DNA of 64,000 nt from NCBI GenBank assembly GCA_030152565.1, contig JASLJE010000040.1, positions 25,600 to 89,599 of the forward strand. Direction: 5' to 3'. The position numbers were made by a program, and so were the translations under genes. Origin of the DNA: Peptoniphilaceae bacterium. GTDB taxonomy: Bacteria; Bacillota; Clostridia; Tissierellales; Peptoniphilaceae. The number at the start of each line of letters is the position of its first letter. The stretch's first letter is position 1. Below the pieces are notes generated by a model that did no database searches, was not told where the DNA came from, and saw nothing but the letters and a program-made list of their open reading frames with translations. Below are positions 45,276 through 54,173 of the stretch, piece after piece.

Positions 45276-46250
45276 TATATAATTTATTATTAAATAGCCA
45301 AAATATAGGCCTATAAGGATGAAGGACTCTAGTTTAGATACCTTTTCTCCCTTGTTGATAGCTGCTATAAAGAAGAAGCCAACAGATAAGAACATAACCG
45401 GCATGTCCAGTCTAAAGAACTGGTCTGGCACTATAAGTCCAGTCTTACTAAAGATGGATGACAGGCCTATTACAAATAGGATATTTAATATATCCGCCCC
45501 TAAAACATTACCTACAGCTAGTTCAGGATGGCCCTTTCTAGCAGCTGTTATGGCTGTTACCAACTCAGGTAGACTGGTACCAAAGGCAACTAAGGTTGCT
45601 GCAATAACAGATTGGGGAATGCCCACTCTTAGGGCTGTTATCTCAATGGTAGGAATAAGAACCTTGGAAGAAAGCACAACCAGGGCTATACCTAGGACAA
45701 AGAGAAGGGCCTGCTTGATAAAGGGATCATTGTTAACCTCCATATCATCTACTTCTGAGGCCTGGTCCTTGCCCCTCTTGGTAGAAATAATAGAGTAGAT
45801 AGCTAAAATTACTAAAAGCACAATTCCCATACCAGGTTTTATTACTTTATTTATAGCCATAATACTAAAGACAATCATAGATATAAATAGGGTGATAAAT
45901 TGAAACATAACTGACTTTTTGTCTATTTTCATATCTCCTATCAGGGCTGCAACCCCTATGATCAAGGCTGTATTAGCTATGATAGAACCTATGGCATTAC
46001 CTATGGCTAGGTCAGCATTTCCCTTAAGGGCTGCAACTGATGATACAGTAACCTCTGGTAGGGTGGTTCCCAGGCTGACTATGGTAGCGCCAATTATTAC
46101 CTTTGGTATATTAAACTTTACAGATATACCCACTGCTTGATTTACAAATAGATCTGCTCCTTTAGAAAGGACATAAAGGCTTAGGGCAATGGCTGCCAAA
46201 AGCATAATAAAGGATGCATTTTCTAAGTTTGTATAAATTAAATTTTCCAT
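45273..46250 (-). CDS. Calcium/sodium antiporter (CaCA family, YrbG-like)
   Basis: Membrane cation exchanger with two inverted repeats. The 325 residues contain the alpha-1 motif (ATIVSLGTTLPEVTVSSVAALKGNADLAIGNAIGS) and the matching alpha-2 motif (ATLVAFGTSLPELVTAITAARKGHPELAVGNVLGADILN), each with the ion-coordinating acidic residue in the GT(T/S)LPE signature. About ten hydrophobic segments are present. It has its own GGAGGTATT ribosome site. It lies next to a P-type cation ATPase, so both may handle divalent cations. Confidence 0.94.
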   Translation of the reverse strand: MENLIYTNLENASFIMLLAAIALSLYVLSKGADLFVNQAVGISVKFNIPKVIIGATIVSLGTTLPEVTVSSVAALKGNADLAIGNAIGSIIANTALIIGVAALIGDMKIDKKSVMFQFITLFISMIVFSIMAINKVIKPGMGIVLLVILAIYSIISTKRGKDQASEVDDMEVNNDPFIKQALLFVLGIALVVLSSKVLIPTIEITALRVGIPQSVIAATLVAFGTSLPELVTAITAARKGHPELAVGNVLGADILNILFVIGLSSIFSKTGLIVPDQFFRLDMPVMFLSVGFFFIAAINKGEKVSKLESFILIGLYFGYLIINYI

Positions 46251-46262
46251 AATACCTCCATA

Positions 46263-46292
46263 AAAAGAATCCTAAGAAAACTTAGGATTCTT
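46263..46292 (-). terminator. Terminator of the P-type ATPase gene
   Basis: AAGAATCCTAAG, loop AAAA, CTTAGGATTCTT: a 12-bp perfect stem with T residues on the minus-strand side. Confidence 0.85.
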
Positions 46293-46326
46293 ACAATACT
46301 AAACATTATACTATATTTTTATTTAT

Positions 46327-49044
46327 TTATCTTTTTATTATCTTGTGAACTTCACTTGCTGTAAATGGTACAAAGGCAAGTAGTAGAACAGCTATCCATT
46401 CCTTTACACCTAGGTTTACTGTTTCAAATATAACCTCTAAAGCAGGTATATAAAGAATAACAACCATTAAAACTACAGCTAGTAGAACTGCCTTAACCAA
46501 GTGCATGTTGGTGAAAAGTCCTAGTTCCTTAACAGTATACTTGTTAGACCTTACAGAAAAGGCCCTAAGTAGTTCAGCAAAAACCAAGGTTACAAAGGCC
46601 ATGGTTCTAGCCCCATTTAAAGCGTGTAATTTAGCTGCTTCATTCATGGATGGATCTATAGGGAAGAAGTAGTGTTGGCCTAGGAAAAATGCTCCCAGGG
46701 TAGCTACTCCAATGGCTATAGATTGAACTATAATACTATTTCTCATTTCCTTGTCCAGGATAGATTCTCCAGGATTTCTAGGTTTTTCACTCATAATGTC
46801 TTTTTCTCCTTGCTCAACACCTAGGGCTAGGGCTGGGAAGGAGTCAGTTACTAGGTTTAACCATAGTAGTTGGATAACTGTTAAAGGTACAGGAGCCCCT
46901 GCCAACATGGCAACAAGCATGACTATAACCTCTCCCATATTGCAGGATAGAAGAAAAGATACAAACTTCTTAATATTAGAATAGATTATTCTACCCTCTT
47001 CTACTGCCTCAACTATGGTTGCAAAGTTATCATCTGTAAGAATTACATCAGCTGTGTTCTTAGCCACATCTGTACCTGTAATTCCCATGGCTATACCAAT
47101 GTCAGCCTTCTTTATGGCTGGAGCATCATTTACCCCATCTCCTGTCATGGCTGCTATTTCACCATTATCCTTAAGGGCTGTTACAATTTGAACCTTGTTT
47201 TCAGGGGAAACCCTGGCAAAGACTCTCTTGTGTTTAACAATTTCCCTAATTTCTTCTTCGGATAGGCGGCTTAGGTCCTTACCCATCATGGCCTGGTCAT
47301 CATCTTCTGCTATACCTAAATCCTTGGCTATGGCTAGGGCAGTATCCAAATAGTCACCAGTAATCATAATAGGAAGAATTCCAGCGCTCTTACATTCCTT
47401 AATAGCTTCCCTAACTTCTGGTCTTGGTGGGTCTATCATACCTGTAAGTCCTATAAAGATAAGGTCTTTTTCTATATTATCACTTTCCAGCTGGTCAGGT
47501 AGGCTATCATGTCTATTAAAGGCATAGGCCAAAACCCTAAGGGCTGATTTAGCAAAGCGGCTATTCATTTCCATGGTTTCTTTCTTTAGGTCATCAGTAA
47601 AGTCTACAACCTGACCATCCTTAAGGATATATTTACACCTGTCTATAATTATATCAGGTGCTCCCTTGGTAAAGGCTACATAGGCATCAGGATAGTAGTT
47701 TTCATGGAAGGTAGTCATCATTTTCCTAGTTGAGTCAAAAGGAAGCTCAGCTATCCTTGGGAATTGTTGGTTAAGGTCTTCTTGCTTAAGCTTAGTCTTT
47801 TCACCAAAGCTTATAAGGGCTCCTTCAGTAGGGTCTCCTACTATGCCGTAAACTCCCTCTTCCACTATTAATTTTGAGTCATTATTCAACATACAGGCAT
47901 GGACAAGATTGTTCATTTCAAGTTCATCCTGAATACTTATTTCTTCTTCCTTATAGGCTATATGTCCATTTGGATCATAGCCTGTTCCATCTACATCATA
48001 TTCCTTACCATTGGCAAAGGCCTTGGTAACAGTCATTTCGTTTTGAGTAAGGGTACCGGTCTTATCTGAACAGATAACAGTGGTTGTACCCAGGGTTTCA
48101 ACTGCCAATAATTTTTTTACTATGGCATTTTTCTTGGCCATCCTATTCATACCGATAGATAAAACTATGGTAACAACAGCTGCCAGGCCTTCTGGTATGG
48201 CTGCTACAGATAGGGAAACTGCCGTCATAAGACTTTCTAAAATATCCATGTCAGGTCTAAGTAGGCCTATGACAAAAACTAAAATAGATATGGCTATAAC
48301 TAAAATACCCAGGATTTTAGACAGTTTATTAAGTTTTTCCTGTAGGGGAGTTTGCTCATTTTCATAGGATTGGATCTTGGTTGCTATATGGCCAATTTCT
48401 GTTCCATGGCCTGTTTCTGTAACCACTCCAACTGCCCTACCGTAGGTGACTATGGTTGATGAATAGCAGTAGTTCTTCCTATCCCCAATTTGTACTTCCT
48501 CATCATAGTTTACAGAGTAGTCCTTATTTACTGGAACAGACTCTCCTGTAAGAGATGATTCATCAATTTGTAAATTGGAACTTTCAATTAATCTTAGGTC
48601 TGCAGGTACTATGTCCCCAGTTTCCAGATATACTATGTCTCCAGGTACCAACCTGTCAGACTTGATAAAGGTCTTATTGCCGTCTCTTAGAACCTTGGCA
48701 TCAGCAGAAGACATTTTCTGTAGGGCTGCTACAGAGTCTTCAGCCTTGCCTTCTTGGATTAGACTCATGGTGGCATTTAAAATAACGATGGCTATAATAA
48801 TTATGGTTTCTATAAGATCTCCTGCCAGAGATGATAAAACTGCCGCCACTATTAGGATTAAAACCATAGGATCTAGTAATTGTTCTAGTAACTTTTTATA
48901 AAAAGGCTTCTTCTTGCTTTCACTTAACTTGTTTTCTCCGTACTTTTCAATTCTTTCTTCTGCTTGTTGACTGGTAAGACCCTTTTCTATACTGGTCTCT
49001 AGTTCACTTTCAATTTCTTTTGGCTTTTTGCCATACCAATTCAT
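46327..49044 (-). CDS. P-type cation-transporting ATPase (SERCA/PMCA-like; probable Mn2+ or Ca2+ exporter)
   Basis: A 905-residue P2A-type ATPase: actuator TGES (DESSLTGESVPVNK), TM4 ion site VAAIPEGLAAVVT, phosphorylation site CSDKTGTLTQNEMT, nucleotide-binding KGAPD, hinge MTGDGVNDAPAIKKADIGIAMG, TM5 CNMGEVI and TM6 LWLNLVTDSFPALALG. The ATG at 49044 has GGAGGAAGAT before it; an in-frame ATG 12 bases upstream overlaps that site and was rejected. A yybP-ykoY element precedes the gene, so expression should rise with manganese; the comparable Lactococcus protein YoaB supports an Mn2+ export role. Sequence alone would suggest calcium. Confidence 0.93.
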   Translation of the reverse strand: MNWYGKKPKEIESELETSIEKGLTSQQAEERIEKYGENKLSESKKKPFYKKLLEQLLDPMVLILIVAAVLSSLAGDLIETIIIIAIVILNATMSLIQEGKAEDSVAALQKMSSADAKVLRDGNKTFIKSDRLVPGDIVYLETGDIVPADLRLIESSNLQIDESSLTGESVPVNKDYSVNYDEEVQIGDRKNYCYSSTIVTYGRAVGVVTETGHGTEIGHIATKIQSYENEQTPLQEKLNKLSKILGILVIAISILVFVIGLLRPDMDILESLMTAVSLSVAAIPEGLAAVVTIVLSIGMNRMAKKNAIVKKLLAVETLGTTTVICSDKTGTLTQNEMTVTKAFANGKEYDVDGTGYDPNGHIAYKEEEISIQDELEMNNLVHACMLNNDSKLIVEEGVYGIVGDPTEGALISFGEKTKLKQEDLNQQFPRIAELPFDSTRKMMTTFHENYYPDAYVAFTKGAPDIIIDRCKYILKDGQVVDFTDDLKKETMEMNSRFAKSALRVLAYAFNRHDSLPDQLESDNIEKDLIFIGLTGMIDPPRPEVREAIKECKSAGILPIMITGDYLDTALAIAKDLGIAEDDDQAMMGKDLSRLSEEEIREIVKHKRVFARVSPENKVQIVTALKDNGEIAAMTGDGVNDAPAIKKADIGIAMGITGTDVAKNTADVILTDDNFATIVEAVEEGRIIYSNIKKFVSFLLSCNMGEVIVMLVAMLAGAPVPLTVIQLLWLNLVTDSFPALALGVEQGEKDIMSEKPRNPGESILDKEMRNSIIVQSIAIGVATLGAFFLGQHYFFPIDPSMNEAAKLHALNGARTMAFVTLVFAELLRAFSVRSNKYTVKELGLFTNMHLVKAVLLAVVLMVVILYIPALEVIFETVNLGVKEWIAVLLLAFVPFTASEVHKIIKR

Positions 49045-49061
49045 ATCTTCCTCCATTAGTA

Positions 49062-49181
49062 ATATATATAAAAAAGACCTAAGTCTAGCTTTACTAAACT
49101 TAGGTCTTGCTTCCTCTGCGGTATTTAGCCGGGAATAATCCGTAATGACGACTAAATATTAATTAGCTACTCCCCTAATTC
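49062..49181 (-). ncRNA. yybP-ykoY (manganese) riboswitch with terminator
   Basis: On the minus strand the leader carries the family landmarks in order: GGGGAGTAG near the 5' end, CGTCATTACGG, CCGGCT, then ACCGCAGAGGAAGCAAGACCT. The last of these merges into a terminator hairpin (AAGACCTAAGT pairing with ACTTAGGTCTT, 49074-49108) followed by six T. Mn2+ binding is expected to stabilise the aptamer and prevent termination upstream of the P-type ATPase. Confidence 0.9.
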
Positions 49182-49187
49182 CTATAT

Positions 49188-49216
49188 ATTATACAATTAT
49201 GAAAATAAATAATCAA
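49188..49216 (-). promoter_or_regulatory. Promoter of the riboswitch and P-type ATPase gene
   Basis: Minus strand TTGATT (49211-49216), 17 bases, TATAAT (49188-49193), starting right at the end of the YuiD-like gene and placing the RNA start near 49181. Confidence 0.82.
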
Positions 49217-49645
49217 CTAATATATATATGTATAACCAAGATATCCTATGAGGATCCCAAGTAAAGTCCCTATTAAAACCTGCGAAGGAGTGTGGCCCAT
49301 AACCTCCTTGAGTTTCTTAATCTGCTGGTCATCATTCTCGTCTATATAGCTTAAAAGTAGATTGATAGTTTGTCCCTGAAGGCCAACAGCCCTTCTCACA
49401 TTGATGGCGTCATATATGACAATTCCCGCTATTCCAGCAGCTAGGGCAAAGCTGGTAGACTGGAAACCATCTATTAGACCTATCTGCATACAGATGGAGG
49501 ATATAAAGGCCGAATGGGCAGAAGGCATTCCTCCAGAGGCATAAAAGGTCCTGAAATTAACTTTTTTATAGAGTAGGTAGTAATAAATAAACTTACTAGA
49601 CTGGGCTATAAACCAGGCTAGAAGTGAAACCAATAATATTTGCAT
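49217..49645 (-). CDS. Divergent PAP2-family membrane protein (YuiD/DUF212)
   Basis: A 142-residue membrane protein of the acid-phosphatase/vanadium-haloperoxidase-related group. Family marks are SGGMPSAHSAF at about 37-47, YDAINVRRAVGLQGQTIN, and GHTPSQVLIGTLLGILIGY near the end; four hydrophobic segments are seen. The Ser/His motif is conserved, but the full PAP2 catalytic triad is not obvious, so phosphatase activity is unproven. AAGGAGTTATT precedes the ATG. Confidence 0.9.
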   Translation of the reverse strand: MQILLVSLLAWFIAQSSKFIYYYLLYKKVNFRTFYASGGMPSAHSAFISSICMQIGLIDGFQSTSFALAAGIAGIVIYDAINVRRAVGLQGQTINLLLSYIDENDDQQIKKLKEVMGHTPSQVLIGTLLGILIGYLGYTYIY

Positions 49646-49753
49646 AATAACTCCTTATCAAGTTAATTATAGTATGTAGGCCTGATAAAAGAAAGATAAG
49701 AATACATTTTATCTTTAATATGTTAGAATAGGGTAGTATTTATGGAGGTTTAT

Positions 49754-50560
49754 ATGAAAATATGTTCATTGTCATCTGGTTCTAAGGGAAATAGTGTTTT
49801 TTTGGAAACAGACAAGTCAAAGATATTGATAGATGCAGGCCATAGTGGCAAGCAAATTGAAATATTAATGAATTTAATAGGGGAATCAGCAGGGGATCTA
49901 GACGCAATATTTGTAACCCATGAGCATATGGATCACATAAAGGGAGTAGGTGTACTTAGCAGGCGCTATGACCTTCCCATCCTGGCCAATGAAAAGACCT
50001 GGCTGGCTATGAGAAAAACTATAGGAAATATTGAACCTAAAAACATTTTTGTTTTCAAGTCCAATACATTTTTCTCTTTTAGGGATGTGGATGTACACGC
50101 CTTTAGCACCCACCACGATGCAGCTGATCCAGTGGCCTATGTTTTTTATCAAGACAGGCAGAAGATAACAGTTCTAACAGATACTGGGGTTGTTACCCAG
50201 GATATGAAAGATAATATAATGGACTCTAATATTTATTATATAGAGGCCAATCACGATATAGACATGTTAAAAAATGGTCCCTATCCCAGGTATTTAAAAG
50301 ATAGGATCCTATCCAACCACGGCCATATATCCAATGAAGTTTCCAAGGATGTTTTGGCAGACTTGGTCAAGGCCAGGGAAGAAAAAATAATACTGGCCCA
50401 CTTAAGCGATGAGAATAATTTGGATCAATTGGCCTATGAGACAGTTGATAGCAATCTTTCTGGACTGGGCATAGACACGGCCAAGGATATAGAAATAGTT
50501 ACGGCACCCAAATTAAGGCCTAGTAAAATTTTTGATATTGGAGGAAACTACACTAAATGA
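49754..50560 (+). CDS. walJ: MBL-fold metallo-hydrolase WalJ/YycJ
   Basis: A 268-residue metallo-beta-lactamase-fold hydrolase, the homologue of YycJ/WalJ, which is linked to DNA-end processing and cell-wall control. The N-terminus MKICSLSSGSKGNSVF and the metal motif THEHMDH (about residues 55-61) are diagnostic, with further ligands in STHHDA and ILTDTGVV-like strands. The ATG at 49754 follows GGAGGTTTAT; an earlier in-frame ATG overlaps that site. It overlaps rlmH by 4 bases, the usual walJ-rlmH neighbourhood, but walR and walK are not in the window. Confidence 0.93.
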   Translation: MKICSLSSGSKGNSVFLETDKSKILIDAGHSGKQIEILMNLIGESAGDLDAIFVTHEHMDHIKGVGVLSRRYDLPILANEKTWLAMRKTIGNIEPKNIFVFKSNTFFSFRDVDVHAFSTHHDAADPVAYVFYQDRQKITVLTDTGVVTQDMKDNIMDSNIYYIEANHDIDMLKNGPYPRYLKDRILSNHGHISNEVSKDVLADLVKAREEKIILAHLSDENNLDQLAYETVDSNLSGLGIDTAKDIEIVTAPKLRPSKIFDIGGNYTK

Positions 50561-51042
50561 ATATTAGTATAATAACAGTTGGAAATATTAAGGAAAAATA
50601 CTTTACAGATGCTATAAAAGAATACTCTAAAAGGATGAAGGCCTTTGCCAACCTGACCATAATAGAGGTTGGAGAAGAAAAAACCAGCAAGAATAAAAAC
50701 TTGGCAGCCAGGGAAATAGAGGATGTTAAGAAAAAAGAAGGAGAGAGGATTATGGCCAAGATCAAGGATAAGGCCTATGTTATCTCCCTTTGTATAGAAG
50801 GAAAAAATATAGATAGTGAAGACTTGGCTCAAAAAATAGAGGCAATAGCCTTGGAAGGCTATTCAGACATAGTTTTTATCATAGGAGGCTCCTATGGTTT
50901 AAGCGATGAAATCAAGGCCAGGTCCAACTTTAAGCTGTCCTTTTCCAAGATGACCTTTCCCCACCAGTTGATGAGGGTGATTCTCTTGGAGCAAATCTAT
51001 AGGGCCTATAAAATAAATAGAAATGAGCCCTACCACAAATAA
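50557..51042 (+). CDS. rlmH: 23S rRNA (pseudouridine1915-N3)-methyltransferase RlmH
   Basis: SPOUT methyltransferase acting on 23S rRNA pseudouridine 1915. The 161 residues start MNISIITVGNIKEKYF and contain the SAM-binding knot FIIGGSYGLSDEIK and the conserved ending SFSKMTFPHQLMRVILLEQIYRAYKINRNEPYHK. It starts within the last codons of walJ (ATGA overlap) and is followed immediately by a terminator. Confidence 0.97.
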   Translation: MNISIITVGNIKEKYFTDAIKEYSKRMKAFANLTIIEVGEEKTSKNKNLAAREIEDVKKKEGERIMAKIKDKAYVISLCIEGKNIDSEDLAQKIEAIALEGYSDIVFIIGGSYGLSDEIKARSNFKLSFSKMTFPHQLMRVILLEQIYRAYKINRNEPYHK

Positions 51043-51064
51043 GAAGACTTGGTCTTCTTTTTTT
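51041..51064 (+). terminator. Terminator of walJ-rlmH
   Basis: AAGAAGAC, TTG, GTCTTCTT then a run of T, beginning at the rlmH stop codon. Confidence 0.9.
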
Positions 51065-51123
51065 ATTGGCTAATAAAACTAGACAGGGGTATAAAGAAAA
51101 TAAGGGGTAGAAAGGAGAATAAA

Positions 51124-51882
51124 ATGAGACTTAAGGACAAGGTTGCAATAATAACAGGTGCTAGTTCAGGTATAGGAAAAAGCACAGCCCTAAGATTTGC
51201 TGAGGAAGGAGCCCAGGTTGTCATAGTGGCTAGGAGGATGGACAGATTAGAGGAAGTTGAAAAAGAGGCCAAGGATTTAGCTGGAGGCATATACCCTTTA
51301 GAAGGAGATGTTAGCAGGGAAGAGGATATAGACAGGATAGTAGACTATTGTATAGAAAAGTTTTCCAAAATAGATATTCTAGTAAACAATGCTGGAGTTT
51401 TAGACAATTACCTATCAGCCCATGATATGACTGACCAGGTATGGGAAAGGGTTATGGATATAAACCTTAATGCCCCCATGAGATTGATTAGAAAGGTCCT
51501 TCCTTTTATGATAGAAAAAGGCCAGGGAAATATAATTAATACAGCTTCAGTGGGAGGCCTTTATGGAGGTAGAGGTGGCATGGCCTATGTGGCTAGTAAA
51601 CACGCCCTGGTAGGCATGACCAAGCACATAGGCTTTGTCTATGAAGACAAAGGCATCAGGTGTAATGCAGTTGCTCCAGGCAGTATAAACACAGATATAG
51701 GCAAGAAGGTGGACAGTCCTAACAATGAAGTTTTAACCAAGCTTATGAAGGGATTTGAGGTCCTTCCAGTCCTAGGTGAAAAAGAAGACATAGCCAATGT
51801 CTTTTTATTTCTAGCTTCTGATGAGTCAAGTTTTATTAATGGAAGTGTTATCAAGGCAGATGGAGGTTGGACAGCCTTTTAA
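51124..51882 (+). CDS. Short-chain dehydrogenase/reductase (SDR family)
   Basis: A 252-residue classical SDR oxidoreductase. It has the cofactor motif TGASSGIG at about 11-18, NNAG (in VNNAGVLDN), catalytic Ser in [11 protein letters not shown], and YVASK with the catalytic Tyr and Lys. The VARRMD segment after beta-2 suggests NADP(H) preference. The ATG at 51124 follows AAAGGAGAATAAA; the longer open frame upstream crosses the preceding terminator and was not used. It appears monocistronic, ending in a terminator hairpin. Substrate unknown. Confidence 0.93.
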   Translation: MRLKDKVAIITGASSGIGKSTALRFAEEGAQVVIVARRMDRLEEVEKEAKDLAGGIYPLEGDVSREEDIDRIVDYCIEKFSKIDILVNNAGVLDNYLSAHDMTDQVWERVMDINLNAPMRLIRKVLPFMIEKGQGNIINTASVGGLYGGRGGMAYVASKHALVGMTKHIGFVYEDKGIRCNAVAPGSINTDIGKKVDSPNNEVLTKLMKGFEVLPVLGEKEDIANVFLFLASDESSFINGSVIKADGGWTAF

Positions 51883-51906
51883 GAAATTCCCTTAGGGGAA
51901 TTTCTT
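51881..51906 (+). terminator. Terminator of the SDR gene
   Basis: AAGAAATTCCC and GGGAATTTCTT form an 11-bp stem at the stop codon; the T run afterwards is weak. Confidence 0.7.
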
Positions 51907-51980
51907 ATTGAAATTATTCCCTATAATATAGTATATTAATACTTGATAATCGTTTATAATGTCATAGAGAGGTGACTAAT

Positions 51981-52808
51981 TTGAAAAAGAATGAAATTTT
52001 ACTAGTGTCAGATTTTGTAGGAGTGGGCAAGGTTGCCCTATCTGCTATGATTCCTATCCTATCAACCATGGAGGCTAGATTAAGCTATCTTCCAACAGCC
52101 CTAGTGTCAAATAATTTTGGCTATGGCGAGGCTGTGGTCAAGGACCTTACAGACTATATGAAAGACAGTAAGGAAATGTGGGACAAGCATGACTTTAACT
52201 TTGACCTTATAGCTACAGGCATAATGCTAAATGTGGACCAGGTTGCCATAGTAAGGGATATAATTGATAAACATGACAAGAAACCTTTTGTTGTGGTAGA
52301 CCCTATTATGGGAGATGGAGGACAGGTTTATCCTGGTCTATCAAAAGACATGGTTAAGGCCTATAGGGAAATGATAGGTTTGGCCGATCTTCTAGTTCCA
52401 AACTTTACTGAACTATCCCTTCTTTTAGAAGAGGAATATCCTGAAAGAATAGATGAAGCTACAATTGAAGGATGGTTACATAGATTAAGAGATATTGGGG
52501 CCAAGAGGGTGGCTATAACAAGTGTAAACCTGGATGGGGACCACTATGTTTACGGTTTTGATGAAGACCAAAAAATATTTAGAGTTTCCTATAGACACAT
52601 ACCTATTATGATGGGGGGAACAGGAGATGTATTTTCATCCCTTCTTATAGGAAAACTTCAAAGAGATGCCAGTTTAAAAGAGGCCATAGAATATGCTACC
52701 AAGATCCTAAGTGATATTATTGAAAAAGAATATGATAGGGGCATAGGCGACTGGGCCATGGAAGTAGAAATACAAAGATACTTACAAGACATCTATAAAT
52801 CACTATAA
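51981..52808 (+). CDS. pdxK: Pyridoxal/pyridoxamine kinase (PfkB/ribokinase superfamily)
   Basis: Phosphorylates vitamin B6 vitamers to pyridoxal 5'-phosphate. The 275 residues resemble PdxY/PdxK (MKKNEILLVSDFVGVGKVALSAMIPILSTM; VVVDPIMGDGGQVYPGLS; DLLVPNFTELSLLL; and MMGGTGDVFSSLLIG near 216, where GTGD replaces the usual GAGD). The start is taken as the TTG at 51981, five bases after GAGAGGTGA; a GTG at 51972 is inside that site. A hairpin terminator follows. Confidence 0.88.
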   Translation: MKKNEILLVSDFVGVGKVALSAMIPILSTMEARLSYLPTALVSNNFGYGEAVVKDLTDYMKDSKEMWDKHDFNFDLIATGIMLNVDQVAIVRDIIDKHDKKPFVVVDPIMGDGGQVYPGLSKDMVKAYREMIGLADLLVPNFTELSLLLEEEYPERIDEATIEGWLHRLRDIGAKRVAITSVNLDGDHYVYGFDEDQKIFRVSYRHIPIMMGGTGDVFSSLLIGKLQRDASLKEAIEYATKILSDIIEKEYDRGIGDWAMEVEIQRYLQDIYKSL

Positions 52809-52830
52809 GACCAGTAATGGTCTTATTTTG
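52806..52830 (+). terminator. Terminator of pdxK
   Basis: TAAGACC and GGTCTTA flank a 6-base loop and are followed by TTTTG, directly at the pdxK stop codon. Confidence 0.75.
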
Positions 52831-52922
52831 TTAAAATTATACTAGAAAATACCAAAAAAGTATAAGCTGATATACTTGGATTTATAAAGTTATACAATCA
52901 AGAAAAACTAAGGAGGAAGAAA

Positions 52923-54074
52923 ATGAAAGCTTATTATTTTCCCATAAAGGCGGCTATTATAACTTTTCCTTTTATCGCCCTTCTTTTATCTTTGCCGCTT
53001 TTAGTAATAGAATACAGAAGGTATGGAAGGCTTAATATCCTAAGGGCCTTTATTTTATATAGTTTTATATTTTATTTACTAACAGCATATTATTTAGTTA
53101 TTTTACCGCTTCCACCAAAGGAGGAAGTAGTCAACTACACTGGTAAAATAATTGAATTTAGGCCATTTTATACTGTAGTAAGATTTTTAGATAGGACAGT
53201 ATTAGATCTAAAAAACCCTGCAACTTATAGACCAGCTATGAAGCAAATAGTTTTTTTGGAGCCTATTTTTAATATACTTTTATTGTTTCCCTTTGGAGTA
53301 TATCTTAGGTATTACTTTAACCTATCTTTAAAAAAAACTGTTTTATTTTCCTTTGGACTATCTTTATTTTTTGAGTTAACCCAACTGACAGGACTTTATT
53401 TTATTTATCCTAGACCCTATAGATTAGCCGATGTTAATGATTTGATAAATAATAGTTTAGGAGGGTATTTAGGCTATAAATTAGCTCCTATTTTCAGTTT
53501 TTTCTTACCCGATAAAGAATATATTGATAGGCTAGACCAGGAAAGGATTGAAGAGATAAGTTTTATAAGGAGAGGACTAGCCTTGTTTATTGACTGGATT
53601 TTTATAAGCTTTGCAAGTAAAATCTACCTAATTACAAGAGTTGGGAATACAAGTGAAAATATTTTATTCAAACTAAGCAAGGTTTTTATATATTTTGTTT
53701 TAATACAGTTTATTTTTAAAGGATTTAGTTTAGGGAAAGCCTTGGTAGGTATAAGAGTTGTTGATCTGGATGGCAAGAGACCAAGGATTTACAAGCTGGT
53801 TAAAAGATACTGTTTACTTTACCTACCACCAATATTTGCCAGGTCCTATATGGACTATTTTTCGAAACTATTTTCCCAAGGCCAGGGATTGAAGATATCA
53901 ACTAATGTGGCCTATATTTATTTAGGCTTATATTTTATCTTTTTAGCTATTTATTTTTTCTGGGCCCTGTCTCTTTTAATTAATATTATGAAAAAAAATA
54001 GAATTTTATCATATGAGAAGATGAGTAAGACTAAAATAGTTACAAGCAAAAAGAATCTTACAAAAAATTTATAA
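52923..54074 (+). CDS. VanZ-like and RDD-domain fusion membrane protein
   Basis: A 383-residue polytopic protein with two recognisable halves. Residues about 1-190 are VanZ-like (TAYYLVILPLP; IEFRPFYTVVRF; NILLLFPFGVYLRYYF; FELTQLTGLYFIYPRPYRLADVNDLINNSLGGYLGY). Residues about 205-360 resemble an RDD domain (RRGLALFIDWIFISF, then GFSLGKALVGIRVVDLDGKRPRIYKLVKRY). VanZ-like proteins can give low-level resistance to glycopeptides, but the general role is unknown. GGAGGAAGAAA precedes the ATG. It is flanked by pdxK and a TtcA-like gene with no obvious functional link. Confidence 0.87.
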   Translation: MKAYYFPIKAAIITFPFIALLLSLPLLVIEYRRYGRLNILRAFILYSFIFYLLTAYYLVILPLPPKEEVVNYTGKIIEFRPFYTVVRFLDRTVLDLKNPATYRPAMKQIVFLEPIFNILLLFPFGVYLRYYFNLSLKKTVLFSFGLSLFFELTQLTGLYFIYPRPYRLADVNDLINNSLGGYLGYKLAPIFSFFLPDKEYIDRLDQERIEEISFIRRGLALFIDWIFISFASKIYLITRVGNTSENILFKLSKVFIYFVLIQFIFKGFSLGKALVGIRVVDLDGKRPRIYKLVKRYCLLYLPPIFARSYMDYFSKLFSQGQGLKISTNVAYIYLGLYFIFLAIYFFWALSLLINIMKKNRILSYEKMSKTKIVTSKKNLTKNL

Positions 54075-54076
54075 TC

Positions 54077-54106
54077 TTTACATAAATTCCAGTTATAATA
54101 TATAAT
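54077..54106 (+). promoter_or_regulatory. Likely promoter of the ttcA-like gene
   Basis: TTTACA (54077-54082) and TATAAT (54101-54106) with an 18-base spacer. Confidence 0.55.
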
Positions 54107-54118
54107 GGAGTCTTAAGT

Positions 54119-54146
54119 AATATACATCAGATGATGTATATTTTCT
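54119..54146 (+). terminator. Hairpin with T run before the ttcA-like gene
   Basis: AATATACATC, AGAT, GATGTATATT followed by TTCTTTT. If the promoter just upstream is used, this lies at the 5' end of the transcript and would be an attenuator; otherwise it is the terminator of the VanZ-RDD gene. Confidence 0.65.
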
Positions 54147-54173
54147 TTTACCATGAAAAATAGGAGTGATAAG

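Noticed and set aside
51049..51123. 25-residue N-terminal extension of the SDR protein
   Set aside because: It runs through the rlmH terminator; the ATG at 51124 has an AAGGAG site and starts the canonical SDR beta strand.
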